This document shows positions 51,185-60,855 of a stretch of 64,000 bases of DNA, one piece after another. This stretch comes from Geminisphaera colitermitum TAV2 (GTDB lineage: Bacteria > Verrucomicrobiota > Verrucomicrobiia > Opitutales > Opitutaceae): contig NZ_ABEA03000195.1 in the NCBI RefSeq assembly GCF_000171235.2, forward strand, positions 35,432-99,431, given 5' to 3'. The notes beneath the pieces are model-generated. The model was not told the DNA's origin, made no database searches, and saw nothing but the letters and a program-made list of their open reading frames with translations. Both the position numbers and the translations under genes were made by a program. Every line of letters starts with the position of its first letter. Positions within the stretch are counted from its first letter, which is position 1.

Positions 51185-52765
51185 TCACCATTCTTCGGTT
51201 TCGCCGTCTGCGAAATCGTTGTCGAATGCTTCATCGGCTCCTGCATCGGCGTCTTCCTGAGCTTTCCACTTGGGAGTGACGGCTTCGCCGCTCGCTGCCT
51301 TGCCTCGATAAGGCGTGCCGGGTTCGTGCTTGGGTTTGCCAACGAGTTCGAAATACACGGGGCAACCACCCAAATCAAAGGCCTCGACAATGCCCGCCTC
51401 AAGGTAACGGCGGTAGGTTTCGGGGAGTTTTTCTTCGCGGTTGCAAAACAGTTTGATGCGGAAAGGACGCGTGCCGGTTTGCGTGCAGTAGTAGGCACGG
51501 AAACGGCGTCCAGCGATGGAGGGGGGGGGGGTGCGTTCGCAGAGATGCTGGATGATCTGGTTGAGTTTCGCCGTGGGGAGTTTGCGGTCGAGAACGCGGT
51601 GGATTTTCACGGCGGCGTTGAGCATCCGGTCCACTTCCAGGTTGCCGAGCGCGGAGACAAAAATCACCGGCGAGCCGGGCGTGAAGAAGAGACAGTCGAA
51701 GAGGGCTTTTTCGTATTTCTCGCGGTAGTCGCGTTCGTTTTTGTAGCCGGGGAGTCCGCCAAATTTCGCAAAGGATTCGTGAACGAGGTCCCATTTGTTG
51801 ACGACAACGATGATGGGTTTGCGCTCTTTGACGGCTTCACCGGCGATGGCTTTGTCCTGCTGGGTGACGCCGTCGAGGGCGTCGAGAACGAGGAACACAA
51901 CGTCGGCGCGCTGGATGGCATCGAGCGAGCGGAGGCGGGAAAAGTATTCGACGGGCGAGGCGAGTTTGGTCGCGGCTTTGATGCCGGCGGTGTCGATGAG
52001 GAGGAAGGGGTGTTCTTTGTGGTCGCGTCCGCGAAAGGTGAAAGGGAGTTCGACGGCGTCGCGTGTAGTGCCGGGGACATTACTGACGATGAGGCGGTCG
52101 CTTTGGAGGAGGCGGTTGCCGAGGGAGGATTTGCCGACGTTGGGGCGTCCGATGAAGCAGACACAGAGGGGATCGGCGGAGGTTTTGGCATTTTCGAATT
52201 TGGTGACCGGGTTGCCGTCCTCGTCGTAGGTGATGGTCGTGGTGTTTGCGTCGTCGGCGGGGGGGGGGGGGCCGAGGCGGTCGAGAATGGCGGTACGGAG
52301 TTCGGGTTCGCCGTTGCCGTGTTCGGCAGAGATGCGGACGGGGTCGCCGAGGCCGAGGCGGTAGGCTTCGGCGAGGTCAACTTTGTCGTCGTTGAAGTCG
52401 GCTTTGTTGACGACGAGGAGGACTTCTTTTTTCGACTTGCGGAGTTTTTGCGCGATGCGGGAGTCGAGCGCGGTGATGCCGTCGAGTCCGTCCACGACGA
52501 AGAGAATGAGGTCGGAGGTGTCGATGGCGAAGTCCACTTGGCGCTCGGAGGCGGCAGTGAGTTCGGCAGTGGTTTCGCCGCCTTTGAGTCCGAGTCCGCC
52601 GGTGTCGAGGAGGGTGTAGGCTCCGCTGGCAATTTGCGTCGATATGACGTCGCGCGTCACACCGGGTTGGTCGTGCACAATGGAGATGCGGCGTCGGGCA
52701 AGCCGATTGAAGAGGCGGCTTTTGCCGACATTGGGTCGTCCGACGATGGCAACGGTGCGAGACAT
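51185..52765 (-). CDS. der: Ribosome biogenesis GTPase Der (EngA)
   Basis: 526 residues with two GTPase domains: first P-loop GRPNVGKS at 9-16, DTGG at 54, NKAD at 120; second GRPNVGKS at 206, DTAG and NKWD; then the KH-like domain. Der is an essential 50S assembly factor in most bacteria. Two homopolymers are in frame: C13 on the coding strand gives Pro166-169 in the linker between GTPase domains, and C11 gives the PPP in ERTPPPSIAG near the KH-like domain. The C-terminal acidic tail (DADAGADEAFDNDFADGETE) is an extension relative to E. coli. Confidence 0.95.
   Translation of the reverse strand: MSRTVAIVGRPNVGKSRLFNRLARRRISIVHDQPGVTRDVISTQIASGAYTLLDTGGLGLKGGETTAELTAASERQVDFAIDTSDLILFVVDGLDGITALDSRIAQKLRKSKKEVLLVVNKADFNDDKVDLAEAYRLGLGDPVRISAEHGNGEPELRTAILDRLGPPPPADDANTTTITYDEDGNPVTKFENAKTSADPLCVCFIGRPNVGKSSLGNRLLQSDRLIVSNVPGTTRDAVELPFTFRGRDHKEHPFLLIDTAGIKAATKLASPVEYFSRLRSLDAIQRADVVFLVLDALDGVTQQDKAIAGEAVKERKPIIVVVNKWDLVHESFAKFGGLPGYKNERDYREKYEKALFDCLFFTPGSPVIFVSALGNLEVDRMLNAAVKIHRVLDRKLPTAKLNQIIQHLCERTPPPSIAGRRFRAYYCTQTGTRPFRIKLFCNREEKLPETYRRYLEAGIVEAFDLGGCPVYFELVGKPKHEPGTPYRGKAASGEAVTPKWKAQEDADAGADEAFDNDFADGETEEW
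51521..51531. repeat. G11 homopolymer in der (C11 on coding strand)
   Basis: It encodes the Pro run in ERTPPPS, in frame. Confidence 0.85.
52259..52271. repeat. G13 homopolymer in der (C13 on coding strand)
   Basis: It encodes the Pro run in RLGPPPPADD in the linker between the two GTPase domains, in frame. Confidence 0.85.
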
Positions 52766-52815
52766 AGTGTGGGGAGAGTAGCGAGTAGTGAGTAGCGGGT
52801 AGCGAGTAGATTTGT

Positions 52816-53038
52816 GGGAGCTCCTAAGAATTACACAGAGGACACAGAGAAGGCACAGAGTTTGAGGAGGTCTGTCCGATTGACAGATGTTTTTTCTGCA
52901 AAGGGATGTTTTTGTATGTCATTTATTCTAAATAACAAAAATTTGTTAACGGGAAAAGGTGCGGAGTCGTTTTGTCCTCCCATATCTCTGTGTTTTCTCT
53001 GTGTCCTCTGTGTAATTCTTCAATTTTTAGGACCTCCC
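52816..53038 (-). mobile_element. MITE-like 223-bp element, copy 5 (inverted)
   Basis: It is flanked by TTGT at 52812-52815 and 53039-53042. The orientation is reversed with respect to copies 1-4, but so is the neighbouring gene, so the same end again faces the downstream start, here 50 bases before der. An outer inverted pair of GTAGCGAGTAG repeats (52773-52809 and 53133-53167) surrounds it. Confidence 0.9.
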
Positions 53039-53040
53039 TT

Positions 53041-53115
53041 GTGGGAAGCAGTGAACAGGGAGCAGTGAACAGTGAACAGTAGGAAAAGGGCGGGAGGCGG
53101 GAGGTGGGAGCGAGC
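53041..53115. repeat. CAGTGAACAGGGAGCAGTGAA microsatellite without a C tract
   Basis: It is the reverse complement of the leaders before the tracts at 24401, 31829 and 49608, oriented towards der, but it ends in CTGCTTCCCAC on that strand rather than a long C run. It may be an ancestral or decayed state. Confidence 0.75.
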
Positions 53116-53163
53116 GAAGCGTGTTGGTGACTTCTCTACTCGCTACTCACTACCCGCTACTCG

Positions 53164-53421
53164 CTACTTTTTCGCCGCCAGAAGTTGGTCGAGGGCGGCT
53201 TGGTCGAGTTCGCCTTGGACGGTGTTGAGATGAGAGAGGACTTTGAGACGGTCCTCGGGTCCACAGGTGGAGATTTCGATCATCCAGTCTTCGGTTTTGT
53301 CGGCGGCGACGATGACTTCGTCGGCCCAGGCAATGACGGTGGAGGCTTCAATGAAACCTTCAGTGATGCCACGTGCATAATACGCGGCCATGGTGCGGTG
53401 GTTAGGTGTTGGTTGGCTCAT
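53164..53421 (-). CDS. Small conserved hypothetical protein, 85 residues
   Basis: It starts MSQPTPNHRTMAAYYARGIT, with a Trp/Asp-rich centre (AWADEVIVAADKTEDWMIEI) and a helical C-terminus (DQAALDQLLAAKK). No signal peptide, membrane segment or known motif. It lies between der and the aminotransferase on the same strand. The stop codon TAG falls inside a GTAGCGAGTAG repeat, so the C-terminus may have been altered by repeat insertion. Acidic composition and compact length suggest a soluble regulatory or adaptor protein, but no function can be given. Confidence 0.6.
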   Translation of the reverse strand: MSQPTPNHRTMAAYYARGITEGFIEASTVIAWADEVIVAADKTEDWMIEISTCGPEDRLKVLSHLNTVQGELDQAALDQLLAAKK

Positions 53422-53448
53422 GGGAAAACGGGTGTGTGTAAGATTGAT

Positions 53449-53563
53449 GGTAGGGAGGCCTCTCCGAGGCCTCCGTCGTGCGTTGTTTTGCGTGGTTGAG
53501 TGAATGCGAAATCTGACTGTATGCGTGTGCGTGATGCGGAGGCCTCGGAGAGGCCTCCCTACC
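53449..53563. repeat. GGTAGGGAGGCCTC inverted-repeat unit, copy 2
   Basis: Same arms as at 47307, with an unrelated centre. It sits between the aminotransferase stop and the small gene. Confidence 0.85.
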
Positions 53564-53579
53564 GTGAGGATAATGCGGG

Positions 53580-54767
53580 TTATGTTTTTTTGATGCCGTT
53601 AACGTAGCGTTCAATGCGGTCGCAGGCGTCGATGAGTTGCTCGTAGCTGGTGGCAAAACAGGCTCGGACGTGGCCGGTGCCGTTTTGACCAAAAGCGGTG
53701 CCGGGGATGACGGCGACGCGTTCTTTTTCGAGCAGGCCGACGGCAAATTCCTTTTCGGTGAGGCCGGTGCCGGAGACGTGCGGGAAGGCGTAAAAGGAGC
53801 CGCGTGGCGAGTGACAGGTGAGGCCGATTTCGTTGAAGCGACGCACGACGAGGTCGCGGCGGCGGTGGTATTGGTCGCGCATACGACACACGTTGTCCCA
53901 GCCGCGTTGCAAGGCTTCGAGCGCGCCTTCTTGCGCGATGATCGAAGCGCACATCATGGCGTATTGGTGGACCTTCATCATGGCGTCGATGAGCGGAGCG
54001 GGACCGCAGGCGTAGCCGATGCGCCAGCCGGTCATGGCAAAGGCTTTGGAGAAACCGTGCAGGAAGATGGTGCGATCCGCCATGCCGGGGAGGCTTGCAA
54101 TGCTGGTGTGGATACCGTCGAAGGTGAGTTCGGAATAGATTTCGTCGCTGAGGACGAGGAGGTCTTTTTCGCGGGCAAAGGCGGCGATGGCTTCGAGTTG
54201 AGCGCGGTCGCAGGTGCCGCCCGTGGGGTTGCACGGGAGGTTGAGCATGAGGATTTTTGCGCCGGGTTGCCAGGCGGCGCGAAGTGCCTCGGCGGTGAGC
54301 GCAAAGTTGTCCTTCGCATAGGTGGGCACGCCGATGGCCTGACCGTGAACGAGGGCAATGCTCGGATGATAGGATACGTAACAGGGTTGGTGATACATCA
54401 CCTTGTCGCCGGGGTTGCAGAAGGCGCGGAAGGCGAGGTCGAGGGCTTCACTGACGCCAACGGTGACGAGCACTTGGTCATCGGGACGGTAGTCGATGCC
54501 GAAGTGTTCGGTGACGTAGGTCGAGATGGCGCGGCGCAACTCGATCATGCCGAGGTTGGAGGTGTAGTAGGTTTTGCCGCGTTCGAGAGCGTAGATGGCG
54601 GCTTCGCGGACGTGCCAGGGGGTGACGAAATCGGGTTCGCCCACGCCGAGGGAAATCACGTCCTGGCCTTTCATTTTGGCGACGAGTTCAAAGAAATCGC
54701 GGATGCCGCTTTTGGGCAACGAGGCGACATGCCCCGCCACCCAGCGTTTCGGGTCGGTGCTGCTCAT
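53580..54767 (-). CDS. Class I/II PLP-dependent aminotransferase
   Basis: 395 residues. The PLP Lys is K241 in FLHGFSKAFAMTGWRIGYA; NLPCNPTGG and LSDEIYSELTFDG are the other fold-type I blocks. It belongs to the aspartate/aromatic aminotransferase-like subgroup that often sits beside an Lrp regulator, as here (29-base gap to the Lrp-type gene upstream). It probably moves amino groups between an amino acid and 2-oxoglutarate; the substrate is not defined. Confidence 0.85.
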   Translation of the reverse strand: MSSTDPKRWVAGHVASLPKSGIRDFFELVAKMKGQDVISLGVGEPDFVTPWHVREAAIYALERGKTYYTSNLGMIELRRAISTYVTEHFGIDYRPDDQVLVTVGVSEALDLAFRAFCNPGDKVMYHQPCYVSYHPSIALVHGQAIGVPTYAKDNFALTAEALRAAWQPGAKILMLNLPCNPTGGTCDRAQLEAIAAFAREKDLLVLSDEIYSELTFDGIHTSIASLPGMADRTIFLHGFSKAFAMTGWRIGYACGPAPLIDAMMKVHQYAMMCASIIAQEGALEALQRGWDNVCRMRDQYHRRRDLVVRRFNEIGLTCHSPRGSFYAFPHVSGTGLTEKEFAVGLLEKERVAVIPGTAFGQNGTGHVRACFATSYEQLIDACDRIERYVNGIKKT

Positions 54768-54796
54768 GGTATTCCTTATATGGGTACGACCGGGGG

Positions 54797-55285
54797 TTAA
54801 GGTGAGACGTTGAGCCGGAACGAGGTGCCGTCCTCAGAGTCGAGAACGAAGCCTTGTTCCTTGTAACAACGGAGCATGAAGTGAGTGGCGGTCGAGAGGA
54901 CGCCTTCGACGGTGCTCAGTTTTTCGGATACAAAGGAAGCGACTTTCTGGAGCGAGCCCCCTTTGACGAAGACGAGCAGGTCGTAACCGCCGGACATGAG
55001 ATAGCAGGATTCGACTTCGTCGAATTTCGCAATGCGCTGCGCGAAACGGTTAAAACCGCCTCCGCGTTCTGGAGTAACCTTGACCTCGATGACAGCGCGC
55101 ACGGCGGCAGCGGCTGCGGCCTCGCGCGAGAGATCGAGCACCGGACGCCAGCCGAGGAAGATTTTATCTTTCTTCAACTGTTCCAGGTGCTGTTCCACTT
55201 CAACGACTGAAAGTCCCGCCACTTGCGCCATTTGCGCAGTGGTGAGGCTTCCGCCTTCGAGTAACAGCTTCAGAACAGGGTTCAT
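54797..55285 (-). CDS. Lrp/AsnC-family transcriptional regulator
   Basis: 162 residues. N-terminal HTH (TTAQMAQVAGLSVVEVEQHL) and C-terminal RAM-type ligand domain (RAVIEVKVTPERGGGFNRFA; CYLMSGGYDLLVFVKGGSLQ) are clear. Such proteins sense amino acids. The ATG at 55285 is chosen because the HTH begins right after it. It is directly upstream of the aminotransferase, likely its regulator in the same operon. Confidence 0.85.
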   Translation of the reverse strand: MNPVLKLLLEGGSLTTAQMAQVAGLSVVEVEQHLEQLKKDKIFLGWRPVLDLSREAAAAAAVRAVIEVKVTPERGGGFNRFAQRIAKFDEVESCYLMSGGYDLLVFVKGGSLQKVASFVSEKLSTVEGVLSTATHFMLRCYKEQGFVLDSEDGTSFRLNVSP

Positions 55286-55371
55286 AGGGGGCGGACATTC
55301 GCAGAACTCTGGCACGGATATCCACACAATTCTGAACGGCTGCGCCGAAATCCCCTAATGCCAACGGAACC

Positions 55372-56043
55372 TTACTTTTTCTTGAGTTCGACGTCGTGGC
55401 GGATGTCGCGGGCCTGGGTGAGGAATACCATCTCCTCGGCGATGTTGGTCGCGTGATCGGCTATCCGCTCGATGGATTTGGAGATAAACATCAACTCAAG
55501 GGCGCGCGTGATCGTGTCGGGGCGCTCAATCATGAAACTGCTCAGTTCGCGGTAAACTTGCTTGTTGAGGCGGTCCACTTCCTCGTCGCGTTTGATGATT
55601 TCGATGGGGCGCTCCGGGTCGCCGGTATTGAGGAAACAATCGAGGGAGTCGCGCAGCATCGTGGTCGCAAGGGCGGCCATGCGTGGAATGTCCACGTAGG
55701 GCTTGAGAGGGGCTTCGAGGGCGAGTTTTTTGACGCGCTTGGCGATGTTGGAAGCCTCGTCGCCCACGCGTTCGAGATCGTGCGAGGCCTTCATGCCGAC
55801 AATGACAAGACGCAGTTCGCTGGCAATGGGAGCGCGCAGGTTCATGTAGCGGATGGCCTCGTTGTCGATTTCGATTTCGAGGTGATCGAGTTCGTCGTCA
55901 GCCGAGATGACCTTGCGGGCGAGTTCGATGTCGGCGTCAACCAGCGCTTTTATCGCCTGGTTTACCTGGCGGATGGCGAGTTCACCCATGAGCAACAGGT
56001 GCGAGCGGAAGGACTCGAGTTCGGTGTCGAAGAAGCGTTTCAT
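55372..56043 (-). CDS. phoU: Phosphate transport accessory regulator PhoU
   Basis: 223 residues, two three-helix PhoU repeats with the metal-binding motifs ADDELDHLEIEID and EVDRLNKQVYRE and the MKASHDLERVGDEASNIAKR / SKSIERIADHATNIAEE pair. PhoU restrains PhoR/PhoB signalling and PstSCAB activity when phosphate is ample. Last of the pst series on the minus strand; a 132-bp repeat lies between it and pstB. Confidence 0.95.
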   Translation of the reverse strand: MKRFFDTELESFRSHLLLMGELAIRQVNQAIKALVDADIELARKVISADDELDHLEIEIDNEAIRYMNLRAPIASELRLVIVGMKASHDLERVGDEASNIAKRVKKLALEAPLKPYVDIPRMAALATTMLRDSLDCFLNTGDPERPIEIIKRDEEVDRLNKQVYRELSSFMIERPDTITRALELMFISKSIERIADHATNIAEEMVFLTQARDIRHDVELKKK

Positions 56044-56052
56044 TTAAAAAGT

Positions 56053-56184
56053 TTTTCGGTTTATTTTGTCTCACGCAGAGACGCGGAGAACGCAGAGACG
56101 GAAAAATACAATGTTTGTAATTCATTTATAATTAGCAATCTGTGTTTTCTCCGCGCCTCCGCGTCTCTGCGTGAGTTCTTAAAT
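56053..56184. repeat. CTCACGCAGAGACGC inverted-repeat unit, long copy 2
   Basis: It is almost identical to 35955-36088 and lies between phoU and pstB. Confidence 0.8.
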
Positions 56185-56222
56185 CTAGTGTGCATTAGTG
56201 GTTAAATATATTTTCGTTTTTT

Positions 56223-57127
<905 letters not shown>

Positions 57128-57134
<7 letters not shown>

Positions 57135-58195
57135 TGGTAGCGGCGGCGGAGCTTGTTGCGAAGAACGATCGAGGTGGTGGCGATCAGGGCGACGAGAAGC
57201 AGGAACACAAGAGCGGTGCCGTACTGGACGCGCTGGGTGTGGTCGTTCTGCGGGATTTTGGAGGAGACGACGTAAATGTGGTAGGGCAGTGCCATGACGC
57301 CTTGATAGAAGAAGTCGCCGATTTTCTCAACATCCCACGGCAGCTTGTCGCGGACGACATAGGCGGCGGTGAACATGATCGGCGCGGTTTCCCCGGCGAC
57401 GCGGGCGATGCCAAGGATGGACGAGGTGAGGATTCCGGGTAGTGCGTAGGGCAATACATTGGTGCGGATGGCCTGCCACTTGGTGGCGCCGAGCGCGAGG
57501 GCACCTTCGCGGAAGCCGCGCGGCACGGCCTTGAGCGCCTCCTCGGAGGCGGTGATGACGACGGGCAGCACCATGAAGGCGAGCGTGAACCAGCCGGCGA
57601 GAAGCGAGACGTTCCAGCCGAAGAAGATGACGAAGAGGCCGAAACCAAAGAGGCCGAATACGATGGAGGGAACGCCGGCGAGGTTGAGGATGGCGAGGCG
57701 GATGAAACGCACGAAACGTCCATCCCGCGCATATTCGCTGAGGTAAATCGCGCTGCACACGCCAAGGATGAGGGCGATGGTCATGGAGCCGACCGTGAGC
57801 AACAGGGTGCCGACAATGCAGGGCCAGATGCCGCCGGCGGAATAAACGTAGGTCTCGGTCGTGAGGGGGGGGGAGGACGGGTCGGTGGCGGCGCGGGAGG
57901 TGGTGAATTCACGAAACTCGCGGTCGCCCATTTCGTGTTTCTCGCCATTGAGTTCGAAGACGTGAAGCGTCTCGGGCGCTTCCATGAGGAACGTGTTGGT
58001 GAAGTAGGGAAATGTGTCGGTGGTCTTGAACGCGCTCGTGAGGGTGCCGGTTCCCTTGACGAGGATGTCACCAAAGATGAGCAGGCCGCAAAGAAGCACG
58101 GCGTAGGTGGCGCAGCGGAAGACCCAGAAGAGTCCGCGCTCGACGGTGCGCAGGGGACCGGGTTTGGAGGAGAAGGGATTGGGCGCAGGTGTCAT
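57128..58195 (-). CDS. pstA: Phosphate ABC transporter permease PstA
   Basis: 355 residues. An N-terminal membrane helix is followed by a periplasmic stretch (about 45-120) and five C-terminal helices with the permease EAA-type loop [22 protein letters not shown]9 run on the plus strand (57865-57873) encodes the Pro-rich SSPPLTTE. It lies ten bases after pstC and overlaps pstB. Confidence 0.93.
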
Positions 58196-58205
58196 TTGAC
58201 GAGGA

Positions 58206-59828
58206 TCAGCCGATGCTGATGCGGTATTTGCGGACGATTTTTTGCGCGAGGAAATTGATGAGGAGCGCGAGGAAGAAGAGAACTATCCCGACCACGAAGA
58301 GCGCCCGGTAGTGGATGCTGCCGCGAACGACTTCACCCATTTCCTGCGCGATGATGCCGGTCATGGTGTGTACCGGCTGCGTGACTACGCCGAGTCCGGA
58401 GGTGAAGTCGGGGATGGCGATGCGGTTGCCGGCGCAAAGGAGCACGACCATCGTCTCGCCGATAACGCGGCCAAAGCCAAGGAGCGTGGCCGAGATGATG
58501 CCGGAAAGCGAGGCGGGCACGATGATGCGGAGGATGGTTTGCAGTCGCGTGGCGCCGAGCGCGAAGGAAGCTTCCTTGAAGGCGCGGGGCACGTTGTTGA
58601 GCGCGTCTTCGGCGAGCGTGAAGATCGTGGGCACGGCAATGAGTCCGAGGAGACATCCGGCTGTGAGGGCGTTGAGCCGCTCGGAAAAGGGGAAGCCGGG
58701 CACCCAGTCGAGCCAGGTGACGCCGGAGAGGGTGCGCAGGAGTTGCCCGAGGACGGCGATGCCGAAAAAGCCGAGCACAACGGAAGGGATGGCGGAGATG
58801 AATTCGATGGCGGGCTTGACGATGCGTTGTTCGCGAAGGGTGGCGATTTGGTTGATGTAAATTGCCGCCCCCACGCCAAAGGGCACCGCAAGGACGAGAG
58901 CGATGGCGGAGACGAGCAGGGAACCGGTGAAGAGAGGCAGGATGCCATACCAATCCTGCCAGAAACTGGCCGTCAGCCATTGCCGGCCGGTGATGAAGGT
59001 CACGATGGATTTCCACGCCGGGATGGGCGCGGCGACGTTCCAGGCTTCGAGGTTTTGCAGGATGGCGGGAATGCCGTCGAGATATTGGCTGGTGAGTGTA
59101 GCAAGACGCTGGATACGCTGGTCGAGGGCGGGCGAGGACATCGAGGGCGGGCTGGCGACGACTTCGCGGAGCCGGGTGGCAAGTTCCGCCGTGGCGTCTT
59201 TGAAGGCGGGAAGCGCGGCGGTGAGGTGAGCGGACTCGGCGGCGAAGTCGATCGTCTCGATTTTGATGGCGGCGGCTTCGTCATGCCGTCCGGCGGCGAT
59301 GAGTTGCTCCCGTTCGGTGATGCGGTCGGCGTTGGTGAGGTAACGGGTTTTGGTGGCGGTGGCCACATCGACGAGGTCGGAGGTGACGCTGCGGACGGGG
59401 TCGATGGTGTCGGAAAACCGGCTGGCAAAATCGTCAAAGGGCGCGAGGCGGGTGTTGATGTCGGCAAGCGAAAGCGCGGTTCGCGTGGAGGTGGGCGTGC
59501 TCAATTCGCGGACGGCCTGCATGCGCACGTCGTTGAGGTAGCGAGTGAGGGCGGTGTGCGCGTGCTCCACGGCGCGCATTTCGTCCACGTATTCGAGACC
59601 GGCCTGACGATAGATGCGCAGGTTGTCCCGGTTTTGGGTGAAAAACTCCGCGCCTTCACGAAAGAGAAACAGGGTGATGAGCGCGAGCACGACCACGGCC
59701 ATGATCGCGTTGCCTCCAAAAAAGCCCTGGATGCACTCGTCGAGCGTAAGACCGAAAAGGCGCGTGCGCGGTTTGCAAATGTCAAAGGCTCGCGGGACGG
59801 CAACGGGGGGGGGGGGGGGAGGGGACAT
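58206..59828 (-). CDS. pstC: Phosphate ABC transporter permease PstC, extended
   Basis: 540 residues, far longer than the usual 300-320. The C-terminal permease half is standard (FISAIPSVVLGFFGIAVLGQ; EDALNNVPRAFKEASFALGA). Between the first helix (about 40-58) and the next (about 295) there is an insertion of about 230 residues, mainly helical and charged (TEREQLIAAGRHDEAAAIKI), probably periplasmic. Codons 3-8 are Pro from a C15 tract (coding strand) nine bases after the start codon, so slippage would abolish expression. No alternative start is obvious before the first helix. Confidence 0.92.
   Translation of the reverse strand: MSPPPPPPVAVPRAFDICKPRTRLFGLTLDECIQGFFGGNAIMAVVVLALITLFLFREGAEFFTQNRDNLRIYRQAGLEYVDEMRAVEHAHTALTRYLNDVRMQAVRELSTPTSTRTALSLADINTRLAPFDDFASRFSDTIDPVRSVTSDLVDVATATKTRYLTNADRITEREQLIAAGRHDEAAAIKIETIDFAAESAHLTAALPAFKDATAELATRLREVVASPPSMSSPALDQRIQRLATLTSQYLDGIPAILQNLEAWNVAAPIPAWKSIVTFITGRQWLTASFWQDWYGILPLFTGSLLVSAIALVLAVPFGVGAAIYINQIATLREQRIVKPAIEFISAIPSVVLGFFGIAVLGQLLRTLSGVTWLDWVPGFPFSERLNALTAGCLLGLIAVPTIFTLAEDALNNVPRAFKEASFALGATRLQTILRIIVPASLSGIISATLLGFGRVIGETMVVLLCAGNRIAIPDFTSGLGVVTQPVHTMTGIIAQEMGEVVRGSIHYRALFVVGIVLFFLALLINFLAQKIVRKYRISIG
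59805..59819. repeat. G15 homopolymer in the first codons of pstC (C15 on coding strand)
   Basis: It encodes Pro3-Pro8 together with flanking bases and is in frame in this assembly. Confidence 0.9.
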
Positions 59829-59844
59829 GCGGCGGATTGGATAC

Positions 59845-59949
59845 GGTAGGGAGGACTCTCCGAGTCCTCCGTCGGGTGCGATTGGTTGTTTCGAATTACG
59901 CTGGTATTCGGGACTGGGTGACGGAGGCCTCGGAGAGGCCTCCCTACCG
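59845..59949. repeat. GGTAGGGAGG inverted-repeat unit, copy 3, between pstS and pstC
   Basis: The left arm has ACTCTCCGAGTCCTCC, the right arm GCCTCGGAGAGGCCTCC. It interrupts an otherwise tight pst operon and might lower readthrough from pstS into the permease genes. Confidence 0.8.
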
Positions 59950-59978
59950 TGTGGTGGCGCGGACGTTCCTGGTTGTAG

Positions 59979-60806
59979 TTACTTCACCGGTACGAACCCG
60001 ATCTTCTCGGCGATCTTCTGACCTTGCTCGCCGAGGGTGAACTCGACGAACTTCGCCGCTTCACCCGCAGGCTCCCCGTTCGTGTAGTAGAACGTGGGGC
60101 GGGCATAGGGATACTTCTTGGTGAGAACCTCTTCCTTGTTGGGCGTGTGGCCTTCGATGGAGACGACCTTGATGCCGGGAGCCTTGATGTAGGCGAGGCC
60201 GACATAGCCGATGCCGTTGGCGTTGCGGGCGACTTCGGCGACGATCTGCTCGTTGCCGGCCATCTTTTGCGAAGAGGGAGCATAGTCGCGTTTCTTCATG
60301 GCGAGTTCCTTCCAGTCGGAATAGGTGCCGGAGGAGGTGTTGCGCGTGTAGATTGAGATCTTGCCGGGCGTGCCGCCGACGGCGGACCAGTCGGTGACGT
60401 CGCCAGTGAAGATTTGCTCGACCTGACGCTTGTTGAGGGCGCTGACGGGGCTCTTTTCGTTCACAATGACGGCGATGCCGTCGTAGGCGACGATGATGGG
60501 CTTGAGTGTGACGCCCTTGGCGCTGGCTCCAGTGACTTCGGTGGCCTTGGCGCGGCGGGAGGACATGCCGATCTGGGCGGTGCCGTCGATGATGGCGGCA
60601 ATGCCGGTGGTGGAGCCTTCGGCGGCGATCTCGAAGGAGACGCCGGGGTGGCTGGCCTTGTATTCCTCGGCGAGCATGGGCACGAGCTTGGCGCCGAGTG
60701 TGTCGGAGCCTTTGATGACGAGCTTTTGCGCGGAGGCGGTCGCCACGCCGGAGGCGAGAGCGAGCGCGGCGAGAGCGGCGCTGAGGAGTGTGCGTGATGT
60801 TTTCAT
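59979..60806 (-). CDS. pstS: Phosphate-binding periplasmic protein PstS
   Basis: 275 residues. Signal peptide to about residue 26 (SGVATASAQK). Phosphate-binding loops KGSDTLGAK, EGSTTGIAAI, MSSRRAK and RNTSSGTYSDW match the PBP-like phosphate binders. It delivers Pi to PstCA. It is preceded by a phosphate-porin-like gene with a 49-base gap, so both may share the promoter upstream of the porin. Confidence 0.93.
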   Translation of the reverse strand: MKTSRTLLSAALAALALASGVATASAQKLVIKGSDTLGAKLVPMLAEEYKASHPGVSFEIAAEGSTTGIAAIIDGTAQIGMSSRRAKATEVTGASAKGVTLKPIIVAYDGIAVIVNEKSPVSALNKRQVEQIFTGDVTDWSAVGGTPGKISIYTRNTSSGTYSDWKELAMKKRDYAPSSQKMAGNEQIVAEVARNANGIGYVGLAYIKAPGIKVVSIEGHTPNKEEVLTKKYPYARPTFYYTNGEPAGEAAKFVEFTLGEQGQKIAEKIGFVPVK

Positions 60807-60855
60807 AATTGGTTTATTTGTTTTCCAGTCGTAGTTGTTTTTATGTTACACGGCT

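Noticed and set aside
51326..52795. Open frame of 489 codons antisense to der
   Set aside because: Der on the other strand has both P-loops and full length. The antisense frame is Gly/Asp/Val-rich low complexity.
15360..53038. The repeated ACACAGAGGACACAGAG sequences as a CRISPR array
   Set aside because: The copies are dispersed, not in a row with spacers, and each is a whole element with inverted ends and a target duplication. No cas genes are seen.
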